Source of the DNA: Ecdyonurus torrentis
Taxonomy: Eukaryota; Arthropoda; Insecta; Ephemeroptera; Heptageniidae
Reading direction: 5' to 3'
NCBI GenBank assembly: GCA_949318235.1
Contig: OX439131.1
Span: 5,167,964 to 5,231,963, forward strand
Length of the DNA: 64,000 nucleotides
Translations under genes and position numbers: made by a program
Shown here: positions 29,726 through 41,612 of the stretch, piece by piece
How the letters are laid out: each line of letters opens with the position of its first letter
Numbering within the stretch: position 1 is the first letter of the stretch
Notes under the pieces: model-generated
The model's database searches: none
The model's input: only the letters and a program-made list of their open reading frames with translations
What the model was told of the DNA's origin: nothing

Positions 29726-30037
29726 AAACGAGATAGAGAAAGCAACACAACTTTAAAAAAAATAAATTTAATAGCATGATTATACCTCCCTTTCTCTTCT
29801 CATCTTCTAAAAAGATATTCTGCTTGATTTGAAAAATATAAGATAAGTGTTACTTGACAAATTTCACCTGTCAAATATTTTACAACAAGAAAATCGATAT
29901 GTTTATATTTATAAGAAAACATTTTATATTTATAGTGTGAATGAAAAAGTGTTTCCAAGTCAACGACATAAGCTTTATACTAAATTGGAAACATTTACAC
30001 AAAAATATACGACAAAAAGTAAAAATTTGTGATGACA

Positions 30038-30062
30038 TTTTTTTTTTTTTTTTTTTTTTTTT
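30038..30062. repeat. Poly(T) run
   Basis: 25 T residues followed by gcat. Confidence 0.93.
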
Positions 30063-32034
30063 GCATATTTTATTTGCATTGCATTATGATTAAAAAATAA
30101 AAGAAAAAAGAGAAATTATTATTACAATTTTAAGTTCACAAATAAAATTTTAAAGCTTTTAAATTTTTACTAGTTTTATTTCTTATTATAATTTTATGCT
30201 TTATTTTACAAAAATTAGAAAGAGTTTTCATTAATTAAATATTATATATAAATTTTCTTGTAATTCTAATTTTTTTTCTTCGATTTAAAATGAAGAAAAA
30301 ACTTTTCAAGAAGTTTGCTTTACTAAAATTCTTTGCTCCCTTCTGGTTCGTTAAATTATTAAACATTGGAAAAAACAAACACTTTTTTCCCTTCAGATTG
30401 CCTATTTTTACATTTTCCTCTTGAAGCAAGTGCTTTTTTTTTTATTCTTTTCTCTTCTAATGAAGCCTCTCGAGGACCCTTCAGGTATATAAATATACAT
30501 ATAAAAAAAGAGTTAATTATTAGTGTTTCTTTTAACAAGTTTGAAATTATATCGACCCAATATATGTATATTTTGAACAACATATACGAACTTTCTGAAC
30601 ATGTGTATATTATAAAACAGTATATATTGTATATGCCAAAAAGTTACTTTCATAAAATGATATGGAATATAATAATAACAATCGTTGCCAACTATTTTCC
30701 ACTTGAACTCGTCCGATTATTTGACAATAACAAAAAACATTATTATTATTATTTCAGAGTTAATTCATAAGTGTTATAAATGTTCAAACTAAAAAGTGGT
30801 CACATAAATTTTACTGGTAAGCACTGACGCAAGTATTTGCCATGTAAAATATTTTCATATAAACTTTTTGACGCTCTACGCAGAACCTACTATTATGAGT
30901 GCTTTATACAATATAAAAAAAAAAATTAAATTTTTTTGGTGTAATTTATAGAAGTGGAATTCACAAGAAGGTTATTAAACTAAGACATGGTTCATTAATA
31001 TAATTTTAATTTACTTTTTCACCAAAAGTTGCTTATTAAGAGAATTGTCAGATTTTATTGCATAAAAAAATATATACATTATTTTACCATTATGTTCAAA
31101 TTTTAAATGAAACAAATTTCAAATTTGATTTAGTTTTGAGAATGAATTAAGACATTAGTCGCTTTCAAAAATCCTGTATATACATCAAAACGATTACATT
31201 ATTCATTTTATACAAGATTGCATATTTCGGAAGGAAGGTTAGAGAAATAGAACATACGAATGAGTTTTTTTCTCCAATACAAAAAAAAGTATTTAAAATC
31301 AATCTTCATTTCATACTTTATATCAAATGAAAAAAATCTACAATTCTACATGTTTATATAAAGATTTTTTTTTTAAGTACTATCTTTAAAATAGAGTATA
31401 ACAGAGACATTTTAGAAAAGCTCATTAAAAACATTAAATTTGTATTCTTATCATTAAATTTTCTACATTATGATATACAGTAATATACTTAAAATGGTTC
31501 CATATGCTTTAAAATACCATTTTAAATCTATCTCATGACAAAAATACATTATGCTTAAAATATATTATATGTGTTACATTGATTTTTTTTATTCATATAA
31601 AAAAAAGGTTTTAAATAAAATTTAAGTATGAAATATATTAGGCGAAACGATTGTAAGAGTTACAGTATATATATAATGGAGCTAACATGTGCTTTAGAGA
31701 TGAGCCGTATTGAGTTGGCTTCTCTTCCCTCCTTCCATTCCTTTACTTCTCTATACTGATAACACTTTCCTGTGAAGAGAACATCGACATGGAGCTGCTA
31801 CGTGGATAGCACGTCAATGTCGCAAACTCCCTAGCATAGCCAAACAGAGGACACATGTCTCTTAAGAAAGGAAAAAAAATTGGATGGAACCAAATATGAA
31901 ACTTGTTAATTTGACAAAGTTAACATAAACATTTTTGTATTGGAGTCAATATTAAAGATTATGCTACTTACATGTACAGTACGGTATTTTTTAAAATTAA
32001 AGTGCAGTGTTGAAATAAAAATATGATTACTTAC
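30063..32034. other. No recognised gene; longest open frame lies here
   Basis: A plus-strand frame of 134 codons (30366-30770) overlaps a minus-strand frame. Its translation is Phe/Ile/Tyr-rich with no motif I recognise. Such a length is somewhat unusual for DNA this rich in stop codons, but composition does not support a protein. Confidence 0.5.
31670..31870. other. G+C-richer patch of unknown role
   Basis: About 200 bp of mixed-composition sequence (for example catggagctgctacgtgg) in A+T-rich surroundings. No open frame, repeat partner or RNA fold was recognised. Confidence 0.2.
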
Positions 32035-32038
32035 TTAA

Positions 32039-32364
32039 AGGCATAGACCAGAAGAAAACATAAGCATTAACATCACAAAACACTTGATGGGACTTACATA
32101 AATAATTTTAGTTTGTCTCAAAACCCAAGTAGCAGTGATCAGAAAATTTCAATTTATGTAACCCGCAAAACATTTTTTTACTAATTTGTGCATGTTTCTG
32201 ACGTCAGAAACATGAATAGTCACGCAAATTACATACTTTACAGTAATTTCACACTCTCTCGTGGGGCTACATTAACATTCTGGTAAAAATTGTCATCCGT
32301 TTTGAAGATTCCATTTCGTTTTTATTAATTAAAAAGCACATGTTGTTTTATATGGTCAATGGTT
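32039..32364 (+). mobile_element. TTAA-flanked MITE, copy 1
   Basis: A 326-bp element lies between TTAA at 32035-32038 and TTAA at 32365-32368. The ends are imperfect inverted repeats: aggcatagacca against the reverse complement of tggtcaatggtt. It matches the element at 59885-60202 along its whole length in the same orientation, with many point differences and small indels. TTAA duplications are typical of piggyBac and Kolobok transposons. It contains a TGACGTCA palindrome at 32199-32206. Confidence 0.8.
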
Positions 32365-32368
32365 TTAA

Positions 32369-33676
32369 TTAAAAGTGTATTTAAAATATAATGATTGATG
32401 ATTGTAATTCCATGTTTCATTTCCATACTGTAAAATCATGCAACATAATAAAAAAAAATCATAATTTTTAAGTGTATACAGAATTATACTTAAATATTTT
32501 AAAACTTAGTTAAACTTTAACTCAATGATGATATTTATAAAAATAGGATAAAAATGAAATTAAAACGAGTAGAGAGTAGTTGACTTTTAATATACACTAT
32601 TATTTACATAACAAAGCATGTGTAGATCACTTGTTGTTGTATGCTGCACTATAGTATACAATTCTCTAATAATCTAATCAAACACTTTTTTGCACATTAT
32701 GCTTATTTTGAATACTGATCTCGTGATCTCAATGCATTAAATGAAGAGTAAGGTCAACCAGTTGAATTAATATGCACTTTTAATAATATTTTGAAAGTAG
32801 ACTTATTTCTTTCTTAAATCAGTAATGTATATAGATAATGAATATTGTATGAGTTTAGGTTACTGTTTTTTTATGTATGTTAGGTAAGGGTAAAGGGTTC
32901 CAATGGTATAAATAAGTAAGTAATTGCTATTTGAAACAAGAAGCCGAGGAGGATATCAACTCATGCTTTGGTATGTAAACAATAAAATATTAATCTACAA
33001 ATAATTTTAATTTTTCTTTTTATAATATCCTTTATTGCGGTTTGAAACAAATTGCGGTTAAAATGAAACAAATAAACAACAAAAAATTGACTAAATTATT
33101 GCCCACAATTACATTTCAATTTCAAATTTAGTTTTTATATAAAAAAAAAAATTAGTGTATTGTGTTAATAGAGATGAAACCAGCTAAAAAAAAAACTTTC
33201 AAATCTCCCTCTATTTCATACAAACTGCCTTTTTTACACTGTATTTGTAACAAATTTTTTATGTTGACATTGTTGTTATACATAAAATTTTACATTGCAT
33301 TTCTGGCCAAGATTGTCTAGCGTTATCAAGCACGTAAAACGTTTTAATGAAGTTCATTTGTATATTAACAATTTAGTCAATTGTTATTTTAAATGTAGAT
33401 TCAAATATTTTAGTATTGGTATGAAATAAAATAAGAAAATGGTTTTCAAACGATGAGGAAATACAAGAAATATTCGTCATCTTAACGTCATGCTTTACTG
33501 TGTTATACAGTATGCCTTTTTAGATAAAAAAATATATATATATTAGTCTGAAACCATAATGTTATGTGTATATATATATATAATCTCTTTTATGTAGTTT
33601 TGCTTCTTTTGCTTTGAAGTAAAATGCAATTACTTGCCATAATAAATTGAACTTCAGACGAATATTTTTAACATTT

Positions 33677-33721
<45 letters not shown>

Positions 33722-34369
33722 CCAAATATACTATAGAAGTTTTTATTTAGTAACAGACAGTACCTTTACACCAAAATATGCGCAATTCGTGTCATAAAAA
33801 AACATTAAAATAACTATAAATCAAATAAAAATTCAATACTTTAGTAAGTTTGTTGTGCAAGTAAACAAAAAAAATCACGTTATCTATTCAATGATACAAA
33901 ATCCCATAAAAAAAGTAAAGTTATTTATATATCAACGTAGCAATGTTTGAAATACAAAATTGAATATATTTTTTTCTCAAAATCTCACTGTCATAATACA
34001 GCAAAGTCTATTGATTTTAAGTGTCGAATATACGAAACATTTTTAGTTTAAAAAAATATATAACATTAATATTTTTACGCTTATATACACATGAGAATAG
34101 AATTTTTTGGTGACTCTTTCTGTATCATATTACAAACGAACAGAAATCAATTTAATATGATTACGTTTTCTGACACAAATGTCATGGAAAGAGATAGACA
34201 AAATTATTTACAGATAGACGTAAAGAATAAGAAAAGTATAATACTTTCTTTAGAAATATATATAATTTTTGTTGTTGTTGTATGATATATCTAAGTGACA
34301 CCGTCAAGGCAAACGTTTATTAAGAAGAAACGTTATATGTATGTATGTGTGTGTGTATTTCTTGTTAGA
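32369..34369. other. No gene seen
   Basis: A+T-rich with one TA array. Confidence 0.6.
33684..33719. repeat. (TA)n microsatellite
   Basis: About 18 TA units. Confidence 0.93.
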
Positions 34370-34466
34370 AATATGGCACTTGCAAAAGGCTTAAACTCCT
34401 GACACATGCCAACCGCAAGGCGCTTTGTGGTTGTGGCCAGGAGAGAAGGAAGCTACTACTACATAT

Positions 34467-34565
<99 letters not shown>

Positions 34566-34680
34566 AAGAGTGAGAGAAGCGCGGCGGCGGCAGCGGCGGT
34601 GGCGGCAAAAGCACGAGTAGAATAGCCCGCAGCTTGGTGGGATATATACCACCAGAACTAACACCGAAGAAGGAAACTCC
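34370..34680 (+). promoter_or_regulatory. G+C island with CGG-type triplets around a TG/TA/TG array
   Basis: A gcggcggcggcagcggcggt tract (34580-34599 and onwards to 34606) is the most C+G-rich triplet run in the window outside the 62-kb element. It lies just after a (TG)n-(TA)n-(TG)n array. Flanking patches at 34370-34440 and 34620-34675 are also G+C-richer. CGG tracts are common in 5' UTRs and promoters; a poly-Ala frame here stops quickly (TAG at 34623). Confidence 0.25.
34476..34565. repeat. (TG)n-(TA)n-(TG)n compound microsatellite
   Basis: TG at 34478-34497, TA at 34498-34543 and TG at 34544-34565. Both TG blocks have the same orientation. Alternating purine-pyrimidine tracts of this kind can adopt Z-DNA. 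Confidence 0.96.
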
Positions 34681-35742
34681 TTTTTTTTTCTTTTTTTTTA
34701 GAAATGAATGTTATATTATAAGACAAAAGTCAAATAACCTCGCTTATAAAAACATGCCTCACTGACCTCAATGTAAAAACAACATTTTATTATTTTTTAA
34801 TTAATAATTAAATATTAACCTTAATTTTAATATTAATAATGAAATATCATAATTGAATCTCTTGCGTTTATTAAATGTTATTTTCAGTTTAAATATTATT
34901 TTAATAATAAATATAATAAATTAAATCATAAATGACTAGAACTATCATAATCAAATATCATTTGTTATAAAATAAATTTACTTATATTTTTTAAGTTTCT
35001 TAGAAAACAAATCTTTATAGACGCGTTTATATCGAGAGAGGTGTGATATTTTAATATACGTAATTTCTTTGGCCCCTTGAAAGCTTTAAATTATGCAACC
35101 GTCTTAGCATATCTATTATGCGAGTAGCATAACTAACAAGGGGTTCCTTCGTGCGTAAGCTGGATTATTGTATAAAAACGGTCAATATTAGAATTAGTTC
35201 TTAAAACTTTTTTTAAAGGTAAAAATTCGTGCCTTTTTAATACGTTAGTATTGCGTTTACTGAAAACTAAATATTGTTTTTTATCATCCAATTTCCGCTT
35301 TGTCCTAAAAAAATAAAATTTTAAATGAAATGTAAATGAAGTTAACATTGCAATTATTTTTTAATTCATGGAAATAATAGTCGATGTTTGACAAACATAA
35401 GCACTAAGACAATCACCTCATTTTGTATTAAAAGCCTAGAAGCAAACTAAAAACAGAGAAGAGAGGAAAAAATTAGTCTGGTTCTGTGTGTCTATAGGGA
35501 CAATAGTACACGTTAGTAGCCCGGCAACTTTACCCGCCTCCTTTTTGTAACAAAGCCAGTAAAAAAAAAAAGATAGGAGAAAACTACGGCACTCACATGA
35601 ACGACTCGTTATTTAGAAATGAGCATTTTATTTCTCATTAAATCCTTACGATACTTTTTTTTTCGTTTCTTTTGCCCCCCCCCCCTCCCTTCATTCTCTC
35701 TATCTTTTTACACTTTGTGTATATATTTTTCAGTTTGCTTTT

Positions 35743-35744
<2 letters not shown>

Positions 35745-35779
<35 letters not shown>
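35745..35779. repeat. (TA)n microsatellite
   Basis: About 17 TA units following a pyrimidine-rich stretch with an 11-C run near 35676. Confidence 0.93.
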
Positions 35780-35782
<3 letters not shown>

Positions 35783-36458
35783 GATCTTATACAGCTTCCT
35801 CATAAGCTTTGCCCACGGCCTTTTTTTCCTTGTACTTTTCTTATACAAAAGAGAATATAAGGGCAAGTAGTTGACTTAAGCAAACCTGCGAGTTAGGAAC
35901 AAGTTTGTACAAGTTTCATTGTTAAACTGTATTCTTACAACTTGTTTCGCGTAATGGAGACTACTTTCTTTTCTTTTTTCCTTCTCTCCTTCTCTTTACT
36001 ATACTCTCTCTCTCTCTCTCTCTTACTTCATCAAACTCATTTTCTTCTCTGTTAAACTCCGCGTAAAAGAGTGAGAAAATGAACTTTTGTTTCCTTTTTT
36101 TTTATACAAAGAAAAAAAATAGAAGGGAAATTGTATAATAATTTAATTGTTTTTGTTTTTTATTACAAAAATATTACATAAATCATGACGCAGTTTAAAA
36201 GGGAAAAAATTGTGTGAAATTTAATTTTTATAATTAAATAACACTTTTTTGTTGTTATATTTACATAGAATAAAAACAAACAGAAATAAAGGAAGGAAAA
36301 TTAAACAGTAGACATACAAAATATTATTAAATTAGAAATAAAAAATACTTAGTATAGAAAATAAAATTGACTAAAAATAAAATTACATAACTATTTTACT
36401 TAAAGGCGTAGAACACCTTGAACAAACAAGTTGCGTAATATTCTAACAAACCTGAAAA

Positions 36459-36650
36459 TCAACGTTGATTTGGCCGAAGTCATTGATTTCTAATTTATGT
36501 TCACAAAATGCAGCTGGCGGTCACTGACGTCACAGCTCGCTTGTTTTCGCGCAGTTAAACCAGGCGATATGTGACGTCAGTGACCGCCAGTGGCATTTTG
36601 TGAACGGAAAATAAATTAGAAATCAATGACTTCGGCCAAATCAACGTTGA
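36459..36650. mobile_element. Fold-back hairpin element, about 75-80-bp arms
   Basis: The left arm (36459-36533) and right arm (36571-36650) are near-perfect inverted repeats from tcaacgttga inwards to gtgacgtcag. They differ by a 5-nt indel and a few mismatches, around a 37-bp loop that is G+C-richer than the flanks. The copy starting ttaaaggcgtagaacacc at 36400, just outside the hairpin, resembles the left end of the TTAA MITEs at 32 and 60 kb. The hairpin may therefore be a truncated relative, but no matching right end was found. It carries two TGACGTCA palindromes (36525-36532 and 36572-36579). Confidence 0.75.
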
Positions 36651-37072
36651 CCTAACCTAAAATATTATAAAAAAAAACTTATGAGAACTTTGAATTTAAG
36701 AAACACATTAAATAAAATCACTCAGTCGTCTTTAAAAGATATTTAAAATAGAGTTAGAATACATTAAATATTATGATTAAATAATAAACATGTTATGTCA
36801 CTTTGTGGGCATATTACAAACACATTAAACATTTCCGTAATAATAATTAGCTATTTTACTGGTGTTTATGTATATATTTATTATATAAATATTATTGAAT
36901 AACATTTAATAAACATATTACAAAGAAAGGAAACATAACAATGTGCCAACTTTATTCAACCTAAATAATTAAAACTATATAGCTATATCATACAAACACA
37001 GTTTATTTGTAACACATATAGAAATGTTACAAATACATGTGTTGACAGAAATAAATATCAGCGATTTATATA

Positions 37073-37076
37073 TACA

Positions 37077-37144
<68 letters not shown>
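37073..37144. repeat. (TA)n microsatellite
   Basis: About 35 TA units with one acagta near the start. Confidence 0.95.
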
Positions 37145-37146
<2 letters not shown>

Positions 37147-38089
37147 CTTTTCTGTTGCGTAAAATATTAAGAGTTAGAAGACTATACGTTATTATAAAAA
37201 ATTACAGAAAAATTCAAATAGTATATTATTATTGAAAAATCGTCATTAAAATCTAACAATCTATAACATTAATAATTGCAGATATATAGTAAGCAGATAT
37301 ATCAGATATAGTAGTATGATGTTGGTATAGTAGTAGTAGTGATAGTTTTCCATAATTTGAAATTCATTATTCATCATAATTATTTTTATTTAAGCTTATA
37401 ATCATGTAAACTTATTTTAAACTAAATTTTGCTTTTAAAGTATTGGTTTAGAGATTAATTTTTTCCCCTGACATAACCTAATTAGTTGTTTCTGCAATAA
37501 AAATACTAATTATTTATTTAAATTTATCGAATATTAAAGTAATTTTTACCTAAAAATAAAATTATGAACAACATGGTTAAAAAAAAAAAAAAAAAAAGCT
37601 GAGCATGTAGAACGTATTTAACGATTGATAAACTATCATTGATAACGATAGTTAAATCCTACATACTTTTTAGAAGACTGCATTTAAATATATAATGACA
37701 TGAAATAGAATAGTATATTTTCTTTAACATATTTTCAAAAGTTATACGCGTGACCTTTCTATTTTCTATATACTGTAAACTTTTGTCTTTATGATATCAA
37801 AAAGGGATTATTATCTACTTCACATAAATAATAAAATAAATGATAATGCATTGAGGTCAGGAAAAACTTTTCTGTGTTCAAATTTTAACATTATACATTA
37901 TTAATGAAAATAAAAACATGAAAACTCTTTCAAAAAACTTTAATGATACCATGGCCATATTAACAAATAATTGGAAACTGTTGTTTTTTTTTTGTTTTTT
38001 TTTTTAAAGTTTACTTTTCAATTTTAAATTATTTAAATATTTGTTTTAAAATGTCTAAAGAAGATTACATGAATTTTGGATATATATTC

Positions 38090-38249
<160 letters not shown>

Positions 38250-38616
38250 TAAATATATTATATAAATATATTATATAAATATATAAAGTGCAGTTATAGG
38301 TTTGTTTGATAATTACGTCATGGCTAGTTAGGAGAAAGCTGGTGACACTCCATTAAGTTTACGGTCGAAGTGATGTTATTTGTCATGCCAGATGGATTAC
38401 TATTCATAAGTATTGATTAGCATTACTCAAACAATATGTGATATTCAGTCATCCGTGTATCTATAGGGAGTATTGGTTTGTTCTATACACAAATATATAT
38501 TTCAGAACACAATACTAACACATTAATATCATGAACTATTCTCTATGTGTATATAAGTCATAACATACCTGCATAATAGCATAAGCTTTACTGCTGACAT
38601 TCGGTAGGGGTGTAGG

Positions 38617-38618
<2 letters not shown>

Positions 38619-38677
<59 letters not shown>
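38619..38677. repeat. (GA)n microsatellite
   Basis: About 29 GA units. Confidence 0.97.
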
Positions 38678-38682
<5 letters not shown>

Positions 38683-38869
38683 AGCTGAAAGAAATAAAGA
38701 TACAATTCGATGTAATATAAAAGGTAGAAAGAAAAAGAAATGATAGAATAGATGAAAATTACCTCCAAAAAAACACGTAAAATATTGAGAAAATGACCAA
38801 AAGTTTAAAATGTTCTAAACTTTTCTACTATTATACTTTTTTTTTTCTTTAAACTAAAATGTTTTTCCC

Positions 38870-39075
38870 AGTTGCTATAAATTCAGCCAAGAATGATGCA
38901 GCAACATTTGGTGTGTGATGTTGTCTTTGGCTGTGATTGGTTAAAAGTGAGGTCAAACGTGATGCTAAAGGGTAACGTGAGAGAATTGAGGGTGCTATAC
39001 GACAGCTTCTAATAGCTGTAATCGTGAGAAAATGGGAGTTAAGAAGTAGACGCATTGCACTAGTAGTGATCGATG
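38870..39075. promoter_or_regulatory. Mixed-composition patch with CCAAT motif
   Basis: About 200 bp contain ctgtgattggtt (reverse-strand ccaatcacag, also found in repeat A and the 47-kb MITE) and aggtcaaacgtg. It could be a decayed transposon or a regulatory patch. Confidence 0.25.
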
Positions 39076-40821
39076 GTATGGATCTTTACCACTAAATTTA
39101 CTAAAGCTAAGAAGAAAAAAATAAGAAGGTGAAAAAGAGAAAGAAAAAAAAAAGAGGCTTTAAGATTATACTTGTGCTAGAATACAATAGCGTTAAACGT
39201 TCAACAAGGGTATATTTTAAATATTCATTGATAAAGTACTTAAGAAAATCGATCGATAAATATTTTATAACACCTCTTTTTTTTAAAAGACACTTCGATT
39301 GTCCTAAAGTTAATTTCCCTAGAGAGCTTTTGTTCAACAATAAAGCTTCATAAATTTACATTCACCATCCACTAAATTAGAAGACTAAAATTCCTATATT
39401 TTCAATACATTTAAATCGAGGTTATGTAATGATCCATAAAAACATTATTCAGTATTGTCATACCATAAACTATCAATCGTTTAGTATAGAGCAGTACTAT
39501 AAATTTAGCTTTTATCAGTCATGTTGTAAATGAAAATAGCCTCATTTTGTGAAGCAAATATTTTGTATTTTAACACTTTTTGTTTATAAATTGTTTTTTA
39601 TTGTTTTACAAAGCGTGCCGAAAATAGACGTTAATTTACTATTTAAACGATCGTTTTATTTCAAATGTAGTAACGACATAATTTTGCAAGAGTTTGTTAA
39701 TTATTATAAAGTATACAGTATGATACACAAAAAAGTGCTACTTAATTACACCTTTATTTTTCAAAAATTTAATTGCATTTCTCAGATTAAATCATGTAAG
39801 AGAATAAGAATATAACATAAGTGGACAAAATTATGTAATAATTATGTTGGCGTAAATTCAGAAACATATTTTTATAACAACAAAGGTTATGCTATATTTA
39901 ATAATACTTAGTACAGCAAAGCAAGTACAACATACAATATAATTATTTATTTCATTCCAAAATAACAATATTATATTATGCTATAATATGATATATAGCA
40001 TAAATTATTTAAGGTTTTTAGCCGAGCAATTTAAACAATTAACAAACTTTACCAAGTATATAAGACTTTTAATTTAATTGTATAAATATCTTTGAACACA
40101 TTTAGTTGCGATTTACTCTTTCCTTGCAATAGTTAAATCTGAAAACATAAAATAAATGGTGTCCAACACTGTGGATCTTTTTCCCAAGACTATATATTAA
40201 ACTATTGATTCTTAACTATTTTAAATTTTAACAATACTGTATTCTAATAAAACAATCACTGAAAATTTAATAAAAATGTTTATTTACTTTCTATTGTATC
40301 GAACAGTTGTAAGTTTTGGAGAATATTTGTAACATGATATTATAAAGATGATAAATAAATTTGTCTAATCTTTTAATATTTAATAATTAAAAAAAACTTA
40401 TTTCTGAGTTTTTTTTTTTTTTTTTTTTTAGTATTATATAATGTTTTTTTATATTATATTCAATATTTTAAATTTAATTTTGTAGTAATAATATATATAT
40501 TTTTTTTAATTCAGTGAATAAATTACATAGTATTAAAAACACGTAACTATATCAATAAAAAAACATCATGTTGAAATAAAATGTTTTATGATACATGAGC
40601 GCAAAGTGTACCTACATTTTACTCTAGCTCATGTAAACACTAAAATTTTTGCTCTCATGCACTCTCTAATAATGATGTCAACCTGCTTCCTAAAAACGTT
40701 TTTTTACAACATTTTTATTCAATTTTTATAACATTTTTTTTTTTTTTTTACTTTTTTATATATACATTTATTCGATATTTCATTAATTAATTTTTAAATT
40801 TTTTCTGGCCTCGTGTTTTAG
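39076..40821. other. Probable intron upstream of the 40.8-kb exon
   Basis: A+T-rich without recognised genes. The last 80 bp before 40822 are strongly T-rich, as expected upstream of an acceptor, with a taattaa branch-point-like motif near 40783. Confidence 0.4.
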
Positions 40822-40884
40822 GTGGCAGTACCCTAGAGTTTGAATCAAATGGGATTCCATTATCTCTAGAAGAATTTAGCGATG
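40822..40884 (+). CDS. Candidate internal coding exon, 63 nt, gene unknown
   Basis: This is the best coding signal in the window. A T-rich tract ending ttttag (AG at 40820-40821) is followed by 63 nt and then the consensus donor gtaagt (from 40885). Two of the three frames contain stops. The third is open throughout and reads GSTLEFESNGIPLSLEEFSD from 40824 to 40883. The first two bases finish a codon begun in an upstream exon, and the last base starts one finished downstream, so the exon is phase 1 at both ends and could be skipped without a frameshift. Its composition (Glu, Ser, Gly, Pro) differs from the Asn/Lys/Ile/Phe-rich translations of the surrounding DNA. An internal AG at 40827-40828 could serve as an alternative acceptor but would change the phase. 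I do not recognise the protein family. The exon prediction is an inference; the splice signals and open frame are seen directly. Confidence 0.55.
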
Positions 40885-41049
40885 GTAAGTAAGGATTAAA
40901 ATCAGCTGCGGTTTATAGCTGATAATTTAGATATGACAAATTTTGTTATTTTATTTTCTATATGTATACAACACAAGTACTAATAATAATATTAGAGTTT
41001 ATAATTTTATGTCTATTTTACTCTAGGATAAGTTTAAAAAGCAAACTTT

Positions 41050-41140
41050 TGTATATGGTAGTGGTATACCAAAGATCTAAATTTGACTCCCACTCGGTTG
41101 GAGTTCCTTTTGGCGTGTTTTGACTGCATATTGGAAAAAA
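41050..41140 (+). repeat. Possible decayed tRNA-SINE head
   Basis: tatggtagtggtata resembles an A box, and about 25 bp later aaatttgactccc resembles a degenerate B box, followed by a short G+C-richer stretch. It lies about 170 bp downstream of the candidate 63-nt exon. Weak, because both boxes deviate from consensus. Confidence 0.3.
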
Positions 41141-41439
41141 AGAAGTTACAGGAAAGCTTACTATTCAATAGTAATATTACCCAAAATTGTTGCTTTTTAC
41201 ATCAATGTAAATGCATAAGGTTTATGCTAGCTTTGATGTACTAAAATTATTTTATTAAATAAAATCGCTATATTATTTTATAGCACAGCAACTATACTGT
41301 ATAGCTTTATACATATTATGCTGTTAAGTGTACCTTTTTTTTAATATCCACATTTTTGCTTTATATTTGCGGAAAATTAATCAATGGAATATCAGTTATG
41401 TATTTTTTTCCAACAGCAAGTTTGAAAAACTAATCACCC

Positions 41440-41612
41440 TGGTTACGCCCAAAGGTCGTACTTGCATTTCTAGTTTGACTTTCAAAAGGCGTACTTGCAT
41501 TTTTTGACCGGTACAGCAAAGAGCGTACTTTCAGTAGGTTTCAGTAAGTACGTCTTTTGCGAAGAAGTGACTAAATGCAAGAATACACTTTGGACGCAAT
41601 CAGATAGTAAGC
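41440..41612. repeat. Fold-back region with repeated cgtacttgcattt motif
   Basis: cgtacttgcattt occurs twice in direct orientation (near 41457 and 41489). Related aaagagcgtactttc follows, and inverse versions (gtacgtcttttgcg, caagaatacactttgg) lie further right. The outer ends (tggttacgcccaaagg against tgattgcgtccaaagt) form an imperfect inverted repeat. It may be a decayed fold-back transposon. Confidence 0.45.

Noticed and set aside
30366..30770. 134-codon frame, the longest in the window
   Set aside because: Phe/Ile/Tyr-rich translation matching base composition, with an overlapping opposite-strand frame; no motif recognised.
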